Assembly: GCA_902788365.1 (NCBI GenBank)
Contig: CADAJN010000004.1
Span: 62,001-126,000 of the forward strand
Source of the DNA: an uncultured Pseudomonadota bacterium
GTDB lineage: Bacteria; Pseudomonadota; Alphaproteobacteria; RF32; CAG-239
Reading direction: 5' to 3'
Length of the DNA: 64,000 bases
The notes under the pieces are model-generated. The model searched no databases, had not been told where the DNA came from, and was given only the letters and a program-made list of their open reading frames with translations. A program made the translations under genes and the position numbers. This document shows, one piece after another, positions 44,563 to 52,821 of the stretch (position 1 is its first letter; each line of letters starts with the position of its first letter).

Positions 44563-45945
44563 ATGAAATTTGAAGAAATTAAATCTAAAGGATTAAATAA
44601 AAAATATAAAGTAACCATCGCAGCCGCTGATTTTGCCGCCGCCGTGGATAAAAAATTGGAAGATGTAAGCAAAGACATTAAAATGCCGGGGTTCAGAGCC
44701 GGTCATGCGCCGAAAAATCTGATTGCGCAAAAATATCGTCCGTCGGTTTTGGGCGAAGTGCTTGATGATATGGTGCGCGATGCCGCCAATAACGTTATCA
44801 GCGAAAACAAACTGCGTCCGGCATTAACTCCGGATATCAAACTGGAAAAGTTTGAAGACGGCAAAGATATTGAATTTGAAATGGATATGGACGTGTTGCC
44901 GGAAATTAAGCTGGGTGATTTTTCTAAAATCAGCTTAACCAAAAACACCGCCAAAGTGCCGGCCGAAGAAGTGGAAAAGGCTGTGAAATATATGGCCGAA
45001 TCACGCCGCGAAACCGTTAAGGTTGAAGAAGATCGCGCCGCTAAAAAAGGCGATGTGGCCGTTATTGATTTTGTCGGCTCTATTGACGGAGTGGAATTTG
45101 AAGGCGGTAAAGGTAACGCTTATCCTTTAGAGCTTGGCTCTAATTCGTTTATTCCGGGATATGAAGACCAGTTGATTGGTCATAAAGCCGGCGAAACGGT
45201 GGAAGTGAAAACAACCTTCCCGAAAGAATATCATGCCAAAGATTTGGCCGGTAAAGAGGCAGTTTTTGTGACCACCATCAAAGAATTGCGCACATATAAA
45301 AAGGCCGAAGTTAATGACGAGCTGGCCAAAGCTATGGGTGCCAAAGATGTGGCCGACATGAAGGCTAAAATTGAAGCGCGTATTGCCGAAGATTATGAGC
45401 AAGCTTCGCGCATGAAATTAAAACGCGATTTGCTGGACGCTTTGGATAAAGAATATAACTTTGAAGTGCCGCAAAAGTTGGTTGATGCCGAATATGCGGC
45501 CATTGAAAAGCAATATCAAAACGCAAAAGCGCAAAACAGACTTGATGCCGAAGATAAAAATCGCGATGAAAAAGACATTCTCGCCGAATATAAGGACATT
45601 GCTTTGCGCCGTGTGAAACTCGGTTTGTTGCTGTCCGAAATCGGTGCCGATGCCAAATTGACGTTGACGGCTGATGACATCAACAAAGCAATGATGGCTG
45701 AAGCAAAGCGCTATCCGGGGCAAGAACAAATGGTTTTGAGCTATTATATGAAGAACAAAGAAGCCATTGAAAACCTGCGTGCACCGGCGTTTGAAGAAAA
45801 AATCGTGGACTATGTTTTAGGCAAAGCCAAGATTGAAAATAATGAAGTTTCGGTTGAAGAATTATATGATTTTTCAGCCGAGACCGATAAAACGGCGAAA
45901 AAGCCGGCCAAGGCTAAAACAACAAAAGCGAAAAAGTCGGCTTAA
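44563..45945 (+). CDS. tig: Trigger factor
   Basis: Ribosome-bound chaperone and prolyl isomerase for new polypeptides. The ribosome-binding loop is MPGFRAGHAPKNLIAQKY (about residues 41-58), the FKBP-like isomerase domain runs from about 160 to 245 (GDVAVIDFVGSIDGVEFEGGKG, ELGSNSFIPGYEDQLIGHKAGE), and the helical chaperone part follows. Total 460 aa. The C-terminal tail is Lys/Ala-rich (KKPAKAKTTKAKKSA), an extension often seen in alphaproteobacterial forms. The frame is open back into the tRNA gene, but ATG 44563 is the real start. Confidence 0.96.
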   Translation: MKFEEIKSKGLNKKYKVTIAAADFAAAVDKKLEDVSKDIKMPGFRAGHAPKNLIAQKYRPSVLGEVLDDMVRDAANNVISENKLRPALTPDIKLEKFEDGKDIEFEMDMDVLPEIKLGDFSKISLTKNTAKVPAEEVEKAVKYMAESRRETVKVEEDRAAKKGDVAVIDFVGSIDGVEFEGGKGNAYPLELGSNSFIPGYEDQLIGHKAGETVEVKTTFPKEYHAKDLAGKEAVFVTTIKELRTYKKAEVNDELAKAMGAKDVADMKAKIEARIAEDYEQASRMKLKRDLLDALDKEYNFEVPQKLVDAEYAAIEKQYQNAKAQNRLDAEDKNRDEKDILAEYKDIALRRVKLGLLLSEIGADAKLTLTADDINKAMMAEAKRYPGQEQMVLSYYMKNKEAIENLRAPAFEEKIVDYVLGKAKIENNEVSVEELYDFSAETDKTAKKPAKAKTTKAKKSA

Positions 45946-45964
45946 GATAGCGGAAAAATGATAG

Positions 45965-46058
45965 ATGCCCTGAGGGAGCAATCCGTCAGGGCATTTTCTG
46001 CTTTTTTTATAATTTGAAGATCCCTTGACGATTTTGCGGTGCAAAATCGAGGGATGAC
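45965..46058. repeat. Palindromic repeat, copy A (two hairpins)
   Basis: Hairpin ATGCCCTGA/TCAGGGCAT, a T-rich spacer, and a second hairpin (GATTTTGC/GCAAAATC nested in GATCCCT/AGGGAT) ending GGATGAC. Matches copy B at 46905-47003 along its length, in the same orientation. The first hairpin plus T-run may also terminate tig. Confidence 0.75.
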
Positions 46059-46065
46059 GCTTCGT

Positions 46066-46818
46066 TTAATTAAAATACAAACCTGTGATGGCGATAAAGC
46101 CGAGGATAAGCGCAATCAGCTTTTGCGGCGTAAATTTATCCGTTTTAAACAGCACCGAGAGGAAGAACATCACAAAAATCCCCATTTGCTTAATCGCCAT
46201 CACGATGGTCGGCGTGTCGTTGATAAAGCTGAACGTTTCCAACACATAAAAAATCGTTTCCAAAACGAGGTTGAGCGTGATTTCGCTTGCCCCATACGCC
46301 GCCGACACCTTAATCAGATAAGTTGCAACCACATACAAAAACATTGTGCTGAGAGTAAGCACAATCCCAATCGGCTTGACCTCTTTAACCGAAGTATTTT
46401 CGTTTTTGATGCAGTTGGTATAAAATAGCGCGATGGCAAACACAAACAAGCTCAATAATGCCAAAAAACGCACCGAAAGCGTTAAATAGCCGAGCATACA
46501 GTCAACAATGGTGGTAAAAAACAATTCGCTACTCTGCACCAAGCCAATCAGCGCAATCGGCGTATATTTCAACGCCTTCAAAAAGCAGATATAACCGAGC
46601 AATATCAATATGCCATGAAGCGCCACATACGGCAAGGCCTTAAATGTGCAATCAATGCCGATAAACGCGCCGATAGCCACTTGTCCGATACCGGCAATCA
46701 GCGAGAGCAGAAACACCATTTTATGGATATTGTGACGGCTGACGGCATAGTCCAGCGTGGCATCGGCAGCCGAGTCAAATAAAGTCGCCAACACAGCCGT
46801 ATATCGTTTATCTGTCAT
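46066..46818 (-). CDS. DMT-superfamily (EamA-like) transporter
   Basis: A 250-aa protein with about eight to nine membrane helices. The first half ends near IKNENTSVKEVKPIG, a short charged loop, and a second half follows, as in drug/metabolite transporters that arose by duplication. ALKYTPIALIGLVQSSELFFTTIVD matches the conserved helix pair of the EamA family. The substrate is unknown. It is framed by direct copies A and B of a palindromic repeat. Confidence 0.75.
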   Translation of the reverse strand: MTDKRYTAVLATLFDSAADATLDYAVSRHNIHKMVFLLSLIAGIGQVAIGAFIGIDCTFKALPYVALHGILILLGYICFLKALKYTPIALIGLVQSSELFFTTIVDCMLGYLTLSVRFLALLSLFVFAIALFYTNCIKNENTSVKEVKPIGIVLTLSTMFLYVVATYLIKVSAAYGASEITLNLVLETIFYVLETFSFINDTPTIVMAIKQMGIFVMFFLSVLFKTDKFTPQKLIALILGFIAITGLYFN

Positions 46819-46869
46819 GTTATTACCTCTATTGAGGGCGTATTATATGTATTAAATTTTAATATGCAA

Positions 46870-47044
46870 CAACAAAAAAATCCCTCGCGGCGATATATAA
46901 CGTCATGCCTTGATTCCGACAGGAATCGTCAGGGCATCTTCCGCTTTTTAAATAATTTGTAGATCGCTTGACGCATTTGCCTTGCGGCAAAGCGAGCGAT
47001 GACTCTTTATGATTTTAAGGGCAACAAAAAAATCCCTCGCGGCG
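46870..47044. repeat. 23-bp direct repeat of a terminator half
   Basis: Identical 23-base sequences at 46870-46892 and 47022-47044 (core TCCCTCGCGGCG after seven A residues). The second copy is the right half of the terminator at 47028-47066; the first has lost its partner arm. Confidence 0.7.
46905..47003. repeat. Palindromic repeat, copy B
   Basis: Same design as 45965-46058: hairpin GATTCC/GGAATC with TGCC(C/T)TGA/TCAGGGCA outer arms, spacer ATAATTTGTAGATC, and a second hairpin (ATCGCT/AGCGAT) ending GATGAC. The spacer and flanks differ from copy A at only a few positions. Confidence 0.75.
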
Positions 47045-47066
47045 GTTAGGCGGCGGGGGATTTTTC
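47028..47066 (-). terminator. Intrinsic terminator
   Basis: Minus strand: AAAATCCC, CGCCGCC and their partners form a GC-rich stem followed by TTTTTTTG. It ends the gene at 47072-47479. Confidence 0.8.
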
Positions 47067-47071
47067 AGCAT

Positions 47072-47479
47072 TCAATAAACAATATCTTCCGTATTAGTCA
47101 GATAAGAGATAAGTTCTTTTATACAGTAGCATACACCAACATAGCGTTGATATTCATGTTCACCAAATACCGTATATGTGGCGTATTTTCCGAAATCTTC
47201 AAAAAAACCGCCGTAAGGTGAATAAAACACAAAAAACTCTCTGCAACAATAAAACATCCTGTCTCCTTCTGGAAGTTTTAAAGGGCGGATTTTGCTATGA
47301 TGCAAATCATGCGTTTGTTCAATTTCCCAATCATATACAGAACAGTTTTTTGTAATGATTTGGGCGGGAAATTTTACAACCACAAGTTCCGGATTGCCAC
47401 TGCGTTTGGTTGGCAGACTTTTTACAATGCAATTTTCCGGACATAAATTCTTGATGATATTCAGCAGTTTTCTATCCAT
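47072..47479 (-). CDS. Unrecognised small protein
   Basis: A 135-aa soluble protein of no known family. It holds seven cysteines (including CCREF and CYC) and many aromatics, with no signal peptide. The motif NPELVVVKFPAQIITKNCSVYDWEIE might be a beta-rich domain. No ribosome binding site is obvious before the ATG, and the region around it is rich in repeats, so a recently acquired or non-functional gene is possible. Confidence 0.55.
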   Translation of the reverse strand: MDRKLLNIIKNLCPENCIVKSLPTKRSGNPELVVVKFPAQIITKNCSVYDWEIEQTHDLHHSKIRPLKLPEGDRMFYCCREFFVFYSPYGGFFEDFGKYATYTVFGEHEYQRYVGVCYCIKELISYLTNTEDIVY

Positions 47480-47644
47480 ACGTAATAATATTTAAAGTTT
47501 ATAATTCATTGTTACAATTATATTTTTTCTAACCGTCACCTTAAAGAAAAAATATGGCAGAGTCAAACAAAAAGTGTTAAAGTTGTAATTGACATTCAGA
47601 AGCGCAATAAGCGCAAAAATAAAGTTGATAACCGCATAATACGC

Positions 47645-47673
47645 TTGTCAAAAAGCAAGCACTGCACTATAAT
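47645..47673 (+). promoter_or_regulatory. Promoter for rmuC
   Basis: TTGTCA at 47645-47650 and a perfect TATAAT at 47668-47673 with 17 bases between. The ATG is at 47699. The 219-base gap upstream otherwise shows no gene. Confidence 0.75.
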
Positions 47674-47698
47674 TGCTTCGTTACGGAAAGGATATTGT

Positions 47699-49027
47699 AT
47701 GTCTGGAGAAATTTGGCTTTATGCTGCCGGCGGAACGGCGGTTTTGTTTTTAATATTATGTGCCTTGGTGCTGGTGTTTGTGCTGAAAAATGCGCACAAA
47801 GCCGCGCTTGTTGAAGCATTGCAACGGCAGGCAGACACCCTCGCCTTGCAGGCACGGCAACTAAGCGAAGTCAACAACGGCTTAACTGCTGAAAATATGC
47901 GCCTTAAAACCGAGATTGGCGCTCAACGCCGCTATATGGAAGAAAAAATTGCTTACATTGAGCAAAGCAAAAATGAAATGGCGCTCAAATTTCGCGATAT
48001 TTCCAATGAAATTTTGCAACATCAATCGCAGCAAATTAACCAAAATCAATCGGCGGCACTCGGCAATCTTTTGAACCCGTTTAAAGAACAACTACAATCA
48101 TTCAAAGAAGAAGTGGCGCGTGCTAACACCGAAAACATCAAAAACAAATCAAGTTTTGATGAGCAGTTCAAAAATCTGTTGAACCTTAATCAAAACTTAA
48201 GCCAAGATGCGCAAAACCTGACCAACGCTCTGCGCGGCAGTAAAAAAATGCAGGGTGATTGGGGAGAACTGGAGCTGGCGCGGCTTTTGGAAGTGGCCGG
48301 TTTGCAAGAAAACGTGGACTATTATCTGCAACAAAACTTCAAAACCGAAGACCACCAAAATTTGCGGCCGGACGTGATTGTAAAATTACCGAACAATCGC
48401 GGTGTGGTGGTTGATTCTAAAGTTTCGCTCAATGATTATATGGTTTATGCCAACTCCGGCGATGAAGCCGAAAAAGCTGCGGCTTTACAAAAACACATTC
48501 AGTGCATTAAAAACCATATTGATGAGCTGTCGGCCAAAGAATATCAAAAGTTGCTTAAAGAAGAAGCGCTTGACTATGTGGTGATTTTTATTCCGATTGA
48601 AAGCGCGTTTGTGGCGGCCATTAAGCAAGATGCCACGCTCTATGATTATGCCTATAAAAAGAATATTGCGCTGACCACGCCGTCATCTTTGCTGCCGATT
48701 TTGCGCACGGTGGAAAACCTGTGGAAGTTGGAAAAACGTAACAAACACGTGCAGGAAATTGCGCGGCTCGGTGGTTCGCTGTATGATAAACTGGCAAACT
48801 TTGTGGAAGATATGAACAAAATTGATGCGGCGCTGGTGTTGGCACGCAAAAACTATGAACAAGCCATTTCAAAACTTTCTACCGGAAAAGGCAATGCCGT
48901 TTCTATTGCTAATAAACTCAAGGCTTATGGTGCGCAAACGTCTAAGTTGATTAACTTAGATTATGAAACCGAGGCACCGGCGCTTTTGGAACAAAATAAC
49001 GACAACTCTGAAGAAAAGGTCTCATAA
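47699..49027 (+). CDS. rmuC: DNA recombination protein RmuC
   Basis: Membrane-anchored, nuclease-like protein that limits inversions between short inverted repeats. One N-terminal helix (residues 6-28) is followed by a coiled coil (about 35-180) and the RmuC core: GDWGELELARLLE, RPDVIVKLPNNRGVVVDSKVSLNDY (with the Asp-x-Lys motif of the nuclease fold), VVIFIPIESAF and LTTPSSLLPILRTVENLWKLEKR. Start 47699 has GAAAGGA; the frame open back to 47645 is not used. Length 442 aa is normal. murG begins 1 base after the stop. Confidence 0.94.
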   Translation: MSGEIWLYAAGGTAVLFLILCALVLVFVLKNAHKAALVEALQRQADTLALQARQLSEVNNGLTAENMRLKTEIGAQRRYMEEKIAYIEQSKNEMALKFRDISNEILQHQSQQINQNQSAALGNLLNPFKEQLQSFKEEVARANTENIKNKSSFDEQFKNLLNLNQNLSQDAQNLTNALRGSKKMQGDWGELELARLLEVAGLQENVDYYLQQNFKTEDHQNLRPDVIVKLPNNRGVVVDSKVSLNDYMVYANSGDEAEKAAALQKHIQCIKNHIDELSAKEYQKLLKEEALDYVVIFIPIESAFVAAIKQDATLYDYAYKKNIALTTPSSLLPILRTVENLWKLEKRNKHVQEIARLGGSLYDKLANFVEDMNKIDAALVLARKNYEQAISKLSTGKGNAVSIANKLKAYGAQTSKLINLDYETEAPALLEQNNDNSEEKVS

Positions 49028-49028
49028 C

Positions 49029-50102
49029 ATGAAAAAAATACTTTTTACCGGCGGCGGGTCCGGCGGCCATGTAACACTCAATTTAAGCCTTATTCCGCTG
49101 TTTTTGCAAAACGGTTGGCAAGTCATTTACATCGGCTCAAAGACCGGTATTGAAAAAGAGTTAATCGCGCAAATTGACGGCGTTAAATATTACGCTATTG
49201 AAACCGGTAAATTGCGCCGTTATTTTTCGGTGGAAAATATGAAAGATGCCATGCGGGTGCCGGTTGGTATTTGGCAAGCCTACAACATTATTCGCCGCGA
49301 AAAACCGAACATTATTTTTTCTAAGGGCGGATTTGTGTCGTTTCCGGTGGTTATGGGTGGCTATTTGAACCGGTGCAAAAAGATTTTTATGCACGAATCT
49401 GATGTGACGCCGGGGTTGGCTAACAAAATGTCATTGCCTTTTGTCGGCACATTTTTTACCACTTTTGACGACACGCAAAACTATGTTAATCCCAAATATC
49501 GCTCTAAAGTGCAATATATCGGGCCGGTGTTGTCGGACAGATTGGAAAACGGTGATCGTAAAGCGGCACTTAAAATGTGCGACTTTAATAATAAAAAGCC
49601 GATTATTATGTTTGTGGGCGGTTCGCTGGGGGCGCAAAGTTTGAATGCGGCGGTGCGCAAAAACATTTTTGCATTGCTTGAAAAATATCAAATTATTCAC
49701 ATTTGCGGTAAAGGACAACTGGCCGACATCAAACGCCAAGGCTATGCCCAATTTGAGTTTGTTGATAAGGAATTTAAGGATTTGATGGCGGCTGCCGATG
49801 TGGTGATTTCACGTGCGGGTTCCAATGCCATTTTTGAACTGTTGAGCTTGAAAAAACCGATGTTATTGGTGCCGTTGCCATCTAAGTCCAGTCGCGGAGA
49901 GCAAAGCTTAAATGCCATGTCGTTTAAAAAGCACGGTTTTGCCGATGTGATTAAAGATGAAGATTTAGATGTGCCTGACCTACTGCTTTCGCAAATTGAC
50001 GATTTATATCAAAAGCGCGAGGATTACACACAAAATATGCAACAGGCTGAAACTAAACAAACGTCAAGTCAAAAACTTTATGAAGCCATTATCAATGAAT
50101 AA
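49029..50102 (+). CDS. murG: MurG glycosyltransferase, Firmicutes-like type
   Basis: Adds GlcNAc to undecaprenyl-PP-MurNAc-pentapeptide (lipid I to lipid II) at the inner face of the membrane. N-terminal loop GGGSGGHVTLN, then GKLRRYFSVENMKDAMRV, IIFSKGGFVSFPVV, HESDVTPGLANK and C-terminal GGSLGAQSLN, ISRAGSNAIFELL. These motifs (SKGGFVS, HESDxTPGLANK, SSRGEQSLNA) match Clostridium-type MurG far better than the E. coli form (GMGGYVSGP, HEQNGIAGL). It lies outside any mur/fts cluster, beside rmuC and cobB. Transfer from a Firmicute is inferred. Start ATG 49029. Confidence 0.88.
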   Translation: MKKILFTGGGSGGHVTLNLSLIPLFLQNGWQVIYIGSKTGIEKELIAQIDGVKYYAIETGKLRRYFSVENMKDAMRVPVGIWQAYNIIRREKPNIIFSKGGFVSFPVVMGGYLNRCKKIFMHESDVTPGLANKMSLPFVGTFFTTFDDTQNYVNPKYRSKVQYIGPVLSDRLENGDRKAALKMCDFNNKKPIIMFVGGSLGAQSLNAAVRKNIFALLEKYQIIHICGKGQLADIKRQGYAQFEFVDKEFKDLMAAADVVISRAGSNAIFELLSLKKPMLLVPLPSKSSRGEQSLNAMSFKKHGFADVIKDEDLDVPDLLLSQIDDLYQKREDYTQNMQQAETKQTSSQKLYEAIINE

Positions 50103-50805
50103 GCAATATAAAAACATTGTAATTTTGACCGGTGCCGGTATCTCGGCTGAATCCGGATTAGCCACATTCAGAAGTGCCGACGGGCTGTGGAACAATCATA
50201 AAGTGGAAGATGTGGCAACGATTGAGGCTTTTTGGCGCAATCCCGATTATGTGCATCAGTTCTATAATGAAATGCGACCGGAACTTTTTGCCGCCAAGCC
50301 CAATGCAGCGCATTTGGCCATTACAAAGTTGCAAAAAGAATATTCGGCCAATATCAGCGTGGTGACACAAAATGTAGATACATTACACGAAAAAGCCGGC
50401 AACACGAACATTTATCACATTCACGGGCAAATCAATCAAATTGTTTGTCTCAACTGTGGGCATGTTTTTGAAACATGGAGCGATGTGAGCTCGGAAGACA
50501 AATGTGAACAATGCGGCATTGCCGGTATGCTTAAACCGAATATTGTGTTTTTCGGAGAAAATTTGTTATATATGGATCAAGTTGACAGGCTGTTGAGTTC
50601 ATGCGATTTGTTTGTTTCGGTCGGTACTTCCGGCGTTGTATATCCGGCCGCCGGATTTGTGCAAGTTGCTAAGTTTGGCGGAGCTGAAACTGTGGAATTT
50701 AATTTGGAAACCACATCAAATAACTATATGTTTGACCGCCATATTACCGGACCGGCCGGCACCACATTGCCGCAATTTGTAGATGAATTGATTGAAAAAT
50801 CATGA
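50095..50805 (+). CDS. cobB: NAD-dependent protein deacylase (sirtuin, CobB type)
   Basis: Removes acyl groups from lysines using NAD. Motifs: GAGISAESGLATFR (residues 13-26), TQNVD (91-95), catalytic His110 in IHGQ, zinc Cys118, Cys121, Cys137 and Cys140, and VGTSGVVYPAAGF. The segment YNEMR at 57-61 occupies the place of the Y-x-x-R pair that favours desuccinylation in E. coli CobB, but the arginine is displaced by one. The start overlaps the murG stop by 8 bases; an alternative in-frame ATG lies at 50080. Length 236 aa is normal. Confidence 0.92.
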   Translation: MNKQYKNIVILTGAGISAESGLATFRSADGLWNNHKVEDVATIEAFWRNPDYVHQFYNEMRPELFAAKPNAAHLAITKLQKEYSANISVVTQNVDTLHEKAGNTNIYHIHGQINQIVCLNCGHVFETWSDVSSEDKCEQCGIAGMLKPNIVFFGENLLYMDQVDRLLSSCDLFVSVGTSGVVYPAAGFVQVAKFGGAETVEFNLETTSNNYMFDRHITGPAGTTLPQFVDELIEKS

Positions 50806-50902
50806 TTTTTCTTAAAAATGATTTTAAATACTTAATAAGACGTTTTTATGGTTGATTTATGTTTTATTTGCTTATATATTAAGGAAAAATTAAGGTGAAG
50901 GA

Positions 50903-51676
50903 ATGAGTAAAAAATATACACTGACGGCGCTTTTGGCGGCAACAATGATGATGAATGCGGCTGTAACTCATGCGGAAGATGATAATTCTGCCTTGGAAAG
51001 CTATAATCGCGCCATGTTTAGTTTTAATACCGGTGTTGATGACTATGTATTAAAACCGGTGGCTAAAGGATATCGTGCCGTTACCACGGAATTTATTCGT
51101 GAACGCGTGCGTAACTTTTTTGAAAACTTAAAAGAACCGGCCTCAATGATTAACCATACATTGCAAGGCAATTTGAAAGATACCGGCATTTCTACCGGAC
51201 GCTTTTTAATTAACAGCACGCTTGGCTTGCTTGGCACATTTGATGTGGCATCAGGCTGGGGATTAAATAAGAATAAAACCGGATTAGATAAAACATTGGC
51301 CGCTTGGTGTGTGCCGGACGGACCGTTTTTTGTGTTGCCGATTTTCGGACCGTCTACGCCACGTGCCACCGTCGGTTTGGCCGGAGATAACGCCGCTGAT
51401 CCGCTTTATTGGGCAAATTATTACGCCAACTTCGGCAAAGACTGGGAGCGATATTCGTTCTATTATGGTTTATCTGCGCTTGGCTTTGTCAGCCTGCGTG
51501 AGAAAAATCTGGAACTTTTGGATAATTTGACGGCAAATTCGGTTGACGCTTATTCGACCGTTAAGTCGGCTTATATGCAAAATCGCCTTAAACTCAACGT
51601 TTGCGCCGATAAAAATGCCGAAAATACGCCGGCCAGTTATGACTTTGATTTTGATGAAGAAGAATTTGACGATTAA
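50903..51676 (+). CDS. mlaA: MlaA/VacJ-family outer-membrane phospholipid protein
   Basis: Removes phospholipids from the outer leaflet of the outer membrane. Signal residues 1-24 end in THA, then SALESYNRAMFSFNTGVDDYVLKPVAKGY, NFFENLKEPASMINHTLQG, GRFLINSTLGLLGTFDVA and LPIFGPSTPRATVGL, all family landmarks. Unlike E. coli MlaA there is no lipobox cysteine after the signal peptide. The C-terminus is acidic (DFDFDEEEFDD). mlaC follows after 29 bases. Confidence 0.92.
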   Translation: MSKKYTLTALLAATMMMNAAVTHAEDDNSALESYNRAMFSFNTGVDDYVLKPVAKGYRAVTTEFIRERVRNFFENLKEPASMINHTLQGNLKDTGISTGRFLINSTLGLLGTFDVASGWGLNKNKTGLDKTLAAWCVPDGPFFVLPIFGPSTPRATVGLAGDNAADPLYWANYYANFGKDWERYSFYYGLSALGFVSLREKNLELLDNLTANSVDAYSTVKSAYMQNRLKLNVCADKNAENTPASYDFDFDEEEFDD

Positions 51677-51705
51677 AGCAAATTGATATTGAAAGGACTT
51701 GGAAA

Positions 51706-52296
51706 ATGAAGAAATTTTTAGCGTTTGTTTTAGGTTTAATGATGATGAGCGCTCCGGCTTATGCCATTGATGCTGCAAAAGCGGAAAACTTTATCAAAAA
51801 CATCACTCAACAAGGCATTGAAGAACTGGTTAATTCCAATGTTTCGGCTGCTGAAAAAAATGCTCGTTTTACTAAGCTGTTTAATCAGGATTTGGATTTG
51901 GACTTTATCGGCAAATTTGTGCTCGGTCGTTATTGGCGCACAGCCACGCCGCAACAGCGTAAAGATTTTATTGATGTTTATCGCAAACTTAATATTCAAA
52001 CTTGGTCTGCGCGTTTTGATGAATTTAAAGGCAGACACTTTGAATTTTTGGGCACAGAAAGCTCAAAATCGCCGGATCAAATTTTTGTAAACACGCAAGT
52101 GCCGATGGATGAAGGTGCGCCGGCGCAAGTGAAATGGCGCGTTAAAGAAACCAACGGACAAATGCGTGTAGTGGATATTATCATTGAAAATGTGAGCTTG
52201 GCACAAACTTCACGCAGTGAATATACCAGCTATATTCAAAAATCACCGAACGGCATTGACGGACTGATTGCAGATTTGCGTTCACGACTGAAATAA
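51706..52296 (+). CDS. mlaC: MlaC-family periplasmic lipid-binding protein
   Basis: Shuttles phospholipids between MlaA and the inner-membrane MlaFEDB ABC complex. Signal peptide 1-20 (APAYA), followed by FIKNITQQGIEELVNSNVSAAEKNARF, LDFIGKFVLGRYWRTATPQQRKDFI and the C-terminal MRVVDIIIENVSLAQTSRSEYTSYIQ, all typical. Length 196 aa is normal. mlaF, mlaE and mlaD are not in the window. GAAAGGA lies before the ATG. Confidence 0.92.
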   Translation: MKKFLAFVLGLMMMSAPAYAIDAAKAENFIKNITQQGIEELVNSNVSAAEKNARFTKLFNQDLDLDFIGKFVLGRYWRTATPQQRKDFIDVYRKLNIQTWSARFDEFKGRHFEFLGTESSKSPDQIFVNTQVPMDEGAPAQVKWRVKETNGQMRVVDIIIENVSLAQTSRSEYTSYIQKSPNGIDGLIADLRSRLK

Positions 52297-52336
52297 CGGG
52301 AGTTGACGGTTTAGAAAATCGGAGTTTTTGAGTAAA

Positions 52337-52693
52337 ATGATTGTTGACGGTAACAATAGGAAACAACGTAATATATTGATTAACAAGTGTTTTTACCAGA
52401 CAACGGTCAAAATTATGCACTTGTTTGAGCAGAAAGATAAATCTGATTACGCCAATAAAACCATAGAAGCCATTGCCGCCTATCATGATATTATGCAAAA
52501 ACGCAAAAAAAACAATTTTGATGACGATTACAATGCCGCATTTGAAACCATTGATTCCGCTATCAAAAATGTCGCCAACAAAGTTTTCTACATCTACGGT
52601 AATGACAGTTTTGATATGGCCTATGATTCTTTTCGCAATTATAATTACGTGCAGACCGTGCGCGGACAATTACATAAAAACCGCGGCCAATAA
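52337..52693 (+). CDS. Small conserved-looking unknown protein
   Basis: A 118-aa hydrophilic, probably helical protein (ALSO possible from a TTG at 52328, with a GGAG site very close). No family is recognised. It contains DKSDYANKTIEAIAAYHDIMQ and a Phe/Tyr/Asn-rich C-terminal half. It follows mlaC by about 40 bases and is closed by a terminator, so it may share the mla transcript. Start choice is uncertain. Confidence 0.6.
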   Translation: MIVDGNNRKQRNILINKCFYQTTVKIMHLFEQKDKSDYANKTIEAIAAYHDIMQKRKKNNFDDDYNAAFETIDSAIKNVANKVFYIYGNDSFDMAYDSFRNYNYVQTVRGQLHKNRGQ

Positions 52694-52711
52694 TTTATTA
52701 TACTTTCAAAA

Positions 52712-52769
52712 CAAGCTGATTATTGATGCAAAGTTATGCTTTTGAACATAAATTCAGCTTGCTTTTTTT
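52712..52769 (+). terminator. Intrinsic terminator before the hydrogenase gene
   Basis: CAAGCTGA (52712-52719) and TCAGCTTG (52754-52761) form an 8-bp stem with a long loop, followed by CTTTTTTT. Confidence 0.65.
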
Positions 52770-52821
52770 AAAGCGGCCGATATAATAAGCGCAATTTGTA
52801 TGCAAAAGAAAGGACTATTGA

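Noticed and set aside
46039-46428. Plus-strand 129-codon frame over the DMT transporter
   Set aside because: Shadow; it begins inside a repeat hairpin and lacks a ribosome binding site.
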